DNA of 64,000 nucleotides. Origin: Halobellus ruber. GTDB lineage: Archaea; Halobacteriota; Halobacteria; Halobacteriales; Haloferacaceae. Location of the stretch: NCBI RefSeq assembly GCF_014212355.1, contig NZ_JACKXD010000006.1, positions 179,509 to 243,508 of the forward strand. The letters are read 5' to 3'. The notes beneath the pieces are model-generated. The model did no database searches, had not been told where the DNA came from, and saw nothing but the letters and a program-made list of their open reading frames with translations. Position 1 is the stretch's first letter. Each line of letters starts with the position of its first letter. The translations under genes were made by a program, and so were the position numbers. This document shows positions 61,737-64,000 of this stretch, one piece after another.

Positions 61737-62444
61737 TCAGGCGTTTTCTACCGTTGAGGGCGGTCCAGAACGGCCGCCGTACACGCTAATCACGTAGCAG
61801 AGGGCACGCCCCAGAACGAAGCCGCACAGAGCAATCGGAATTCCGAACCCGACTGCAAGGAGGCTCGCCACTCCCACAGCCTCGGGAAGCGAAACGACGT
61901 CGCTTCCCCACGAGTAGGTGACGGTCGTTCCGTACCGGGTGACACCTGCACCGAAAACGGGCGCACTCACTAAGACACTTGTCGGGAGCAGGCCTGAATT
62001 GACGGCCGCGCTGATCGCGCCAATTACAAGCAGACCACCGATTGCGAGGAAAATGGCCAGTGACGGATCAGTTCCGAACCACGTTCCGCGAACCCACGCG
62101 GTCAGCGTGTGATAACCGACTGTTGAGCCGACCAACCAAGCCGTCCCGAGGGCCAGAACCGGCGACAGGAGCGTAACGAGAAGCGAAACATCACGATGTT
62201 GTCCCAGAAGGGCTACCCGGAACGGTCCGACCACGAACTGCCTGACAGGCCCGGAGAGGAAAGCACCCACTCTGTCATACACGGTGACACACAGCGACCG
62301 GAAACTGTGAGCGAACCGTCGGAGGACACGCCACATTACCCAAACAGCCGAACGCGTAACGCCGGTTAATCGCCTGCACGCCACCACTATGAACACAGCC
62401 GTCTGGCTAACCGCTGTTCGAAGGGAGGGGGGACCAGATAACAT
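61737..62444 (-). CDS. Polytopic membrane protein of unknown function
   Basis: 235 residues from MLSGPPSLRT; CACTTAATCG lies about 27 nt upstream, so an ATG 42 nt earlier is less likely. An amphipathic, Arg-rich N-terminal half (VAVFIVV-type helix, then VMWRVLRRFAHSFRSLCVTVYDRVGAFL) is followed by four or five membrane helices (LLVTLLSPVLALGTAWLVG, LAIFLAIGGLLVIGAISAAV, VGVASLLAVGFGIPIALCGFVLG). Codon use is less GC-biased than in the rest of the window. I do not recognise it; it may have been acquired horizontally. Confidence 0.72.
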   Translation of the reverse strand: MLSGPPSLRTAVSQTAVFIVVACRRLTGVTRSAVWVMWRVLRRFAHSFRSLCVTVYDRVGAFLSGPVRQFVVGPFRVALLGQHRDVSLLVTLLSPVLALGTAWLVGSTVGYHTLTAWVRGTWFGTDPSLAIFLAIGGLLVIGAISAAVNSGLLPTSVLVSAPVFGAGVTRYGTTVTYSWGSDVVSLPEAVGVASLLAVGFGIPIALCGFVLGRALCYVISVYGGRSGPPSTVENA

Positions 62445-62539
62445 AAATACTCGTTCTGGTGGGTTTCGATTAAGTGTTATGTTCACTTGTTAGGCGGTTC
62501 TCTCGTTGACGACTATCCGGGAGGGGCAGAATCGGCTGG

Positions 62540-62645
62540 TGCAGGTACACTCCGTATCTCGCACCTCGCTATTGACAGAAACTAAGGAGATCCTGTGAGC
62601 GCTGCTGAATACACAGCGCGTATCTTGCACTGGCGCATGAACGAT
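62540..62645 (+). repeat. Two degenerate direct repeats in AT-rich DNA
   Basis: TACACTCCGTATCTCGCAC (about 62543-62561) and TACACAGCGCGTATCTTGCAC (about 62610-62630) are similar. The second is preceded by GCTGCTGAA, also found near 61623. They resemble worn ends of insertion elements. Weak evidence by eye only. Confidence 0.35.
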
Positions 62646-62705
62646 CTGCAAATAATAAGTCTCAGCAGGCGAGAGTGTTTACACTCCCCAAAGCGTTCCC
62701 ACCGT

Positions 62706-63509
62706 CTACACTGAGGGATACCGGATGCCAAATTCTTCATCAAGTAACGTTCTCCACTCTTGTTCAGAGATTGAGCGCTCGTGCTGATCGCTACCGGCCA
62801 CTTCGACGAACGAATCGGGAGTGAGTGTTTTGTGTCCACGATCTGTTACCATTGTGACGAGTACCCAATCAGTAAAAGTCGCATCTGGCGAGCGCTGATG
62901 ATACTCGCAAGCCGGTTCGAAATAGTCCATCCCTCTCGGTTCAGTTCGGAAAATGAACCACTCGGTCCATTCATCGTCGGTCCCGTTGAGGCCTCTATAT
63001 TGTGCAACGTAGTCAGCGTCATTGCGATCAGTCTCAACGAGCCGCCACGCGCCTTCTGGATCTTCACGCACTGTTCCGTCAAGCGGAAGTGGATGTCTGA
63101 TGACCTCTCCGCCGAACCCGACATCCACTATATACGGCTTATCCAGTGAAACAAGTAGCGGCTGATGCCCACCCGGAGGCCCGTAGCTCCCGTCTTCTGG
63201 TGAAATGACTCGTGCGGCCAATCGTTCGACATCGAACCCACACTGATCTAACAACCATCCAAAGAGTCCGTTGAGTTCATAACAGATTCCGCCGCGGTGA
63301 TGCTCCACAATTCTGTCGTATATATCGGCCATATCTAACGAAACGCCGTCAGGAGAACGATCCTCGAACGGATACCCGGCGACAGCCATTGTTTCAAAAG
63401 GGACCGTGGTGAGATGGGCCTGTTGGAGTCGTTCAACAGTCGACACATCTGTTTCGGTCACGTCAGATGGATCAAGACCGATTCTGGAGAGATATTTCTC
63501 CGTATTCAT
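62706..63509 (-). CDS. nat: Arylamine N-acetyltransferase
   Basis: 267 residues from MNTEKYLSRIGLD. The Cys-His-Asp triad is intact: Cys76 (RGGICYELNGLFGWLL), His115 (GGHQPLLVS) and Asp129 (YIVDVGFGG). VPFETMAVAG at 36-45 is the usual N-terminal motif. The enzyme moves acetyl or acyl groups from CoA to arylamines or other amines. The gene lies in AT-rich sequence next to an IS element, unlike the rest of the window, so recent acquisition is likely. Confidence 0.93.
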   Translation of the reverse strand: MNTEKYLSRIGLDPSDVTETDVSTVERLQQAHLTTVPFETMAVAGYPFEDRSPDGVSLDMADIYDRIVEHHRGGICYELNGLFGWLLDQCGFDVERLAARVISPEDGSYGPPGGHQPLLVSLDKPYIVDVGFGGEVIRHPLPLDGTVREDPEGAWRLVETDRNDADYVAQYRGLNGTDDEWTEWFIFRTEPRGMDYFEPACEYHQRSPDATFTDWVLVTMVTDRGHKTLTPDSFVEVAGSDQHERSISEQEWRTLLDEEFGIRYPSV

Positions 63510-63611
63510 ACAACCCATTTACAAATACATTAGTGTAAGTGTTTCTCGGCGATGATTAGACATATATTATTAAACTACGCTCGAAAACGATTATTCTGTC
63601 ATTGTTCTATC

Positions 63612-63884
63612 TTACTGATGCCCCGGCGGCGGCCCGACGATCTCGATGCCGTGGTCGGGGGCGACTTCACGGACGCGCTCAATCGCTTCCTCGGACGGCG
63701 GTGGCGACGGGACTGTCTCGTCGTCCGTCGGTTCGCCAGCGGCAGCCACGAACTCGTCGAACCCGGCCGGGGAGTTCGAAACGAGCACTACCGACGGCTC
63801 GTCTGCGACGAGCGCGTGCGGTTCACCTCTGGGTAGGACCACAGTCCCACCGGCTGTTACCTCCTGGGTGGTTTCGCCGGTCGT
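63612..63884 (-). pseudogene. Cupin-domain protein truncated by an insertion sequence
   Basis: Only the second half of a cupin remains: EVTAGGTVVLPRGEPHALVADEPSVVLVSNSPAGFDEFVAAAG, followed by the C-terminal tail PPPSEEAIERVREVAPDHGIEIVGPPPGHQ. Upstream the cupin frame breaks off at TTGETTQ and meets an in-frame stop in sequence belonging to the IS end at about 63885. Metal-binding residues of the first cupin motif are missing; GEPHA keeps the last His. Confidence 0.8.
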
Positions 63885-64000
63885 GTTAAGTTAAGCGTGA
63901 AGAGTGAGGCGTGCTGATTTCTGAGTGATCTATGCCCGAAATCACACGCCTCAGCGACGGTAGCGACTGGATCGAATTAGATTTTGTGGAGCGTCAGCGG
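63885..64000 (+). mobile_element. Left end of an IS6-type insertion sequence
   Basis: GTTAAGTTAAGCGTGAAGAG at about 63885 marks the probable terminal inverted repeat, followed 47 nt later by the transposase start. The element continues beyond the window, so its other end and target duplication cannot be checked here. Confidence 0.65.
63932..64000 (+). CDS. IS6-family transposase, N-terminal part
   Basis: The window ends 23 codons into the gene. MPEITRLSDGSDWIELDFV matches the conserved opening of haloarchaeal IS6-family transposases, which continue into a helix-turn-helix and a DDE catalytic domain. Only the start is visible, so completeness and activity are unknown. Confidence 0.8.
   Translation, partial: MPEITRLSDGSDWIELDFVERQR

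Noticed and set aside
1..64000. CRISPR arrays, tRNA and rRNA genes
   Set aside because: No regularly spaced direct repeats were seen, and no intergenic segment showed the conserved T-loop or anticodon-arm pattern of a tRNA or any rRNA core sequence.

Overview
The window is a gene-dense, GC-rich haloarchaeal chromosome segment (class Halobacteria; a Haloferacales-like relative is my guess, not shown). The evidence is the acidic proteome, the archaeal information-processing genes (TFB, TFE, aTrm56, archaeal 7S RNA), the archaellum and archaeal chemotaxis genes, and many genes whose start codon lies about 27 nt downstream of a TATA-like box (leaderless transcripts). In most of the window long open frames opposite or out of phase with real genes are artefacts of GC-rich codon use.

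Layout. 1-16.4 kb is mostly housekeeping: an Mrr-like nuclease remnant, a TFB without zinc-ribbon cysteines divergent from rnhA and its operon partner, a PadR regulator, pyrophosphatase, a rhomboid protease and endonuclease V pair, thrS, an MFS transporter, hflX, moaC-nnr, an ArsR-type regulator and a Rad3/XPD-like Fe-S helicase. 16.4-30.5 kb is the motility and taxis locus. The arlCE-F-G-H-I-J-cheF operon runs on the minus strand and is divergent from a KaiC-like ATPase. Two archaellin genes, a winged-helix regulator, an unknown protein, cheY, cheC, a 33-codon ORF and cheD follow. 30.6-35.5 kb holds CinA-like, NAD-kinase-like and PhoU-like genes, several very small proteins and a HalOD1 pseudogene.

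35.7-40.8 kb is a minus-strand run of tfe, a DUF2110-like gene, a lipoprotein, an arlD-like gene, an actin-like gene and a RIO kinase. 40.9-45.4 kb has a GNAT protein, aTrm56, a sugar-nucleotide epimerase, a DUF2797-like protein and a DUF4382-like lipoprotein. The SRP 7S RNA gene lies on the minus strand at about 45.4-45.7 kb. 45.8-52.3 kb has a thiolase/DUF35 pair, an aldo-keto reductase and a respiratory block (CtaA-CtaB fusion, coxB). 52.4-61.3 kb has ribL-JAMM, DHH/RecJ-like, PLD-like, HEAT-repeat and surE genes plus a frameshifted methyltransferase. From about 61.4 kb to the end the DNA is visibly more AT-rich and accessory: hairpins, a membrane protein, arylamine N-acetyltransferase, and a cupin gene cut by an IS6-type insertion sequence.

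The most interesting observation is a shared palindrome, TATC-N6-GATA (best form TATCA-N4-TGATA), at four places: upstream of the archaellins, the arlCE operon, cheY-cheC-cheD, and the displaced arlD-like gene. In all four it sits 13-15 nt upstream of a TATA-like element. I read this as the operator of a motility regulon, for which the winged-helix protein encoded inside the locus is an obvious candidate regulator. The second is the arlD-like gene, which lies about 14 kb from the arl operon and directly upstream of an actin-like gene.
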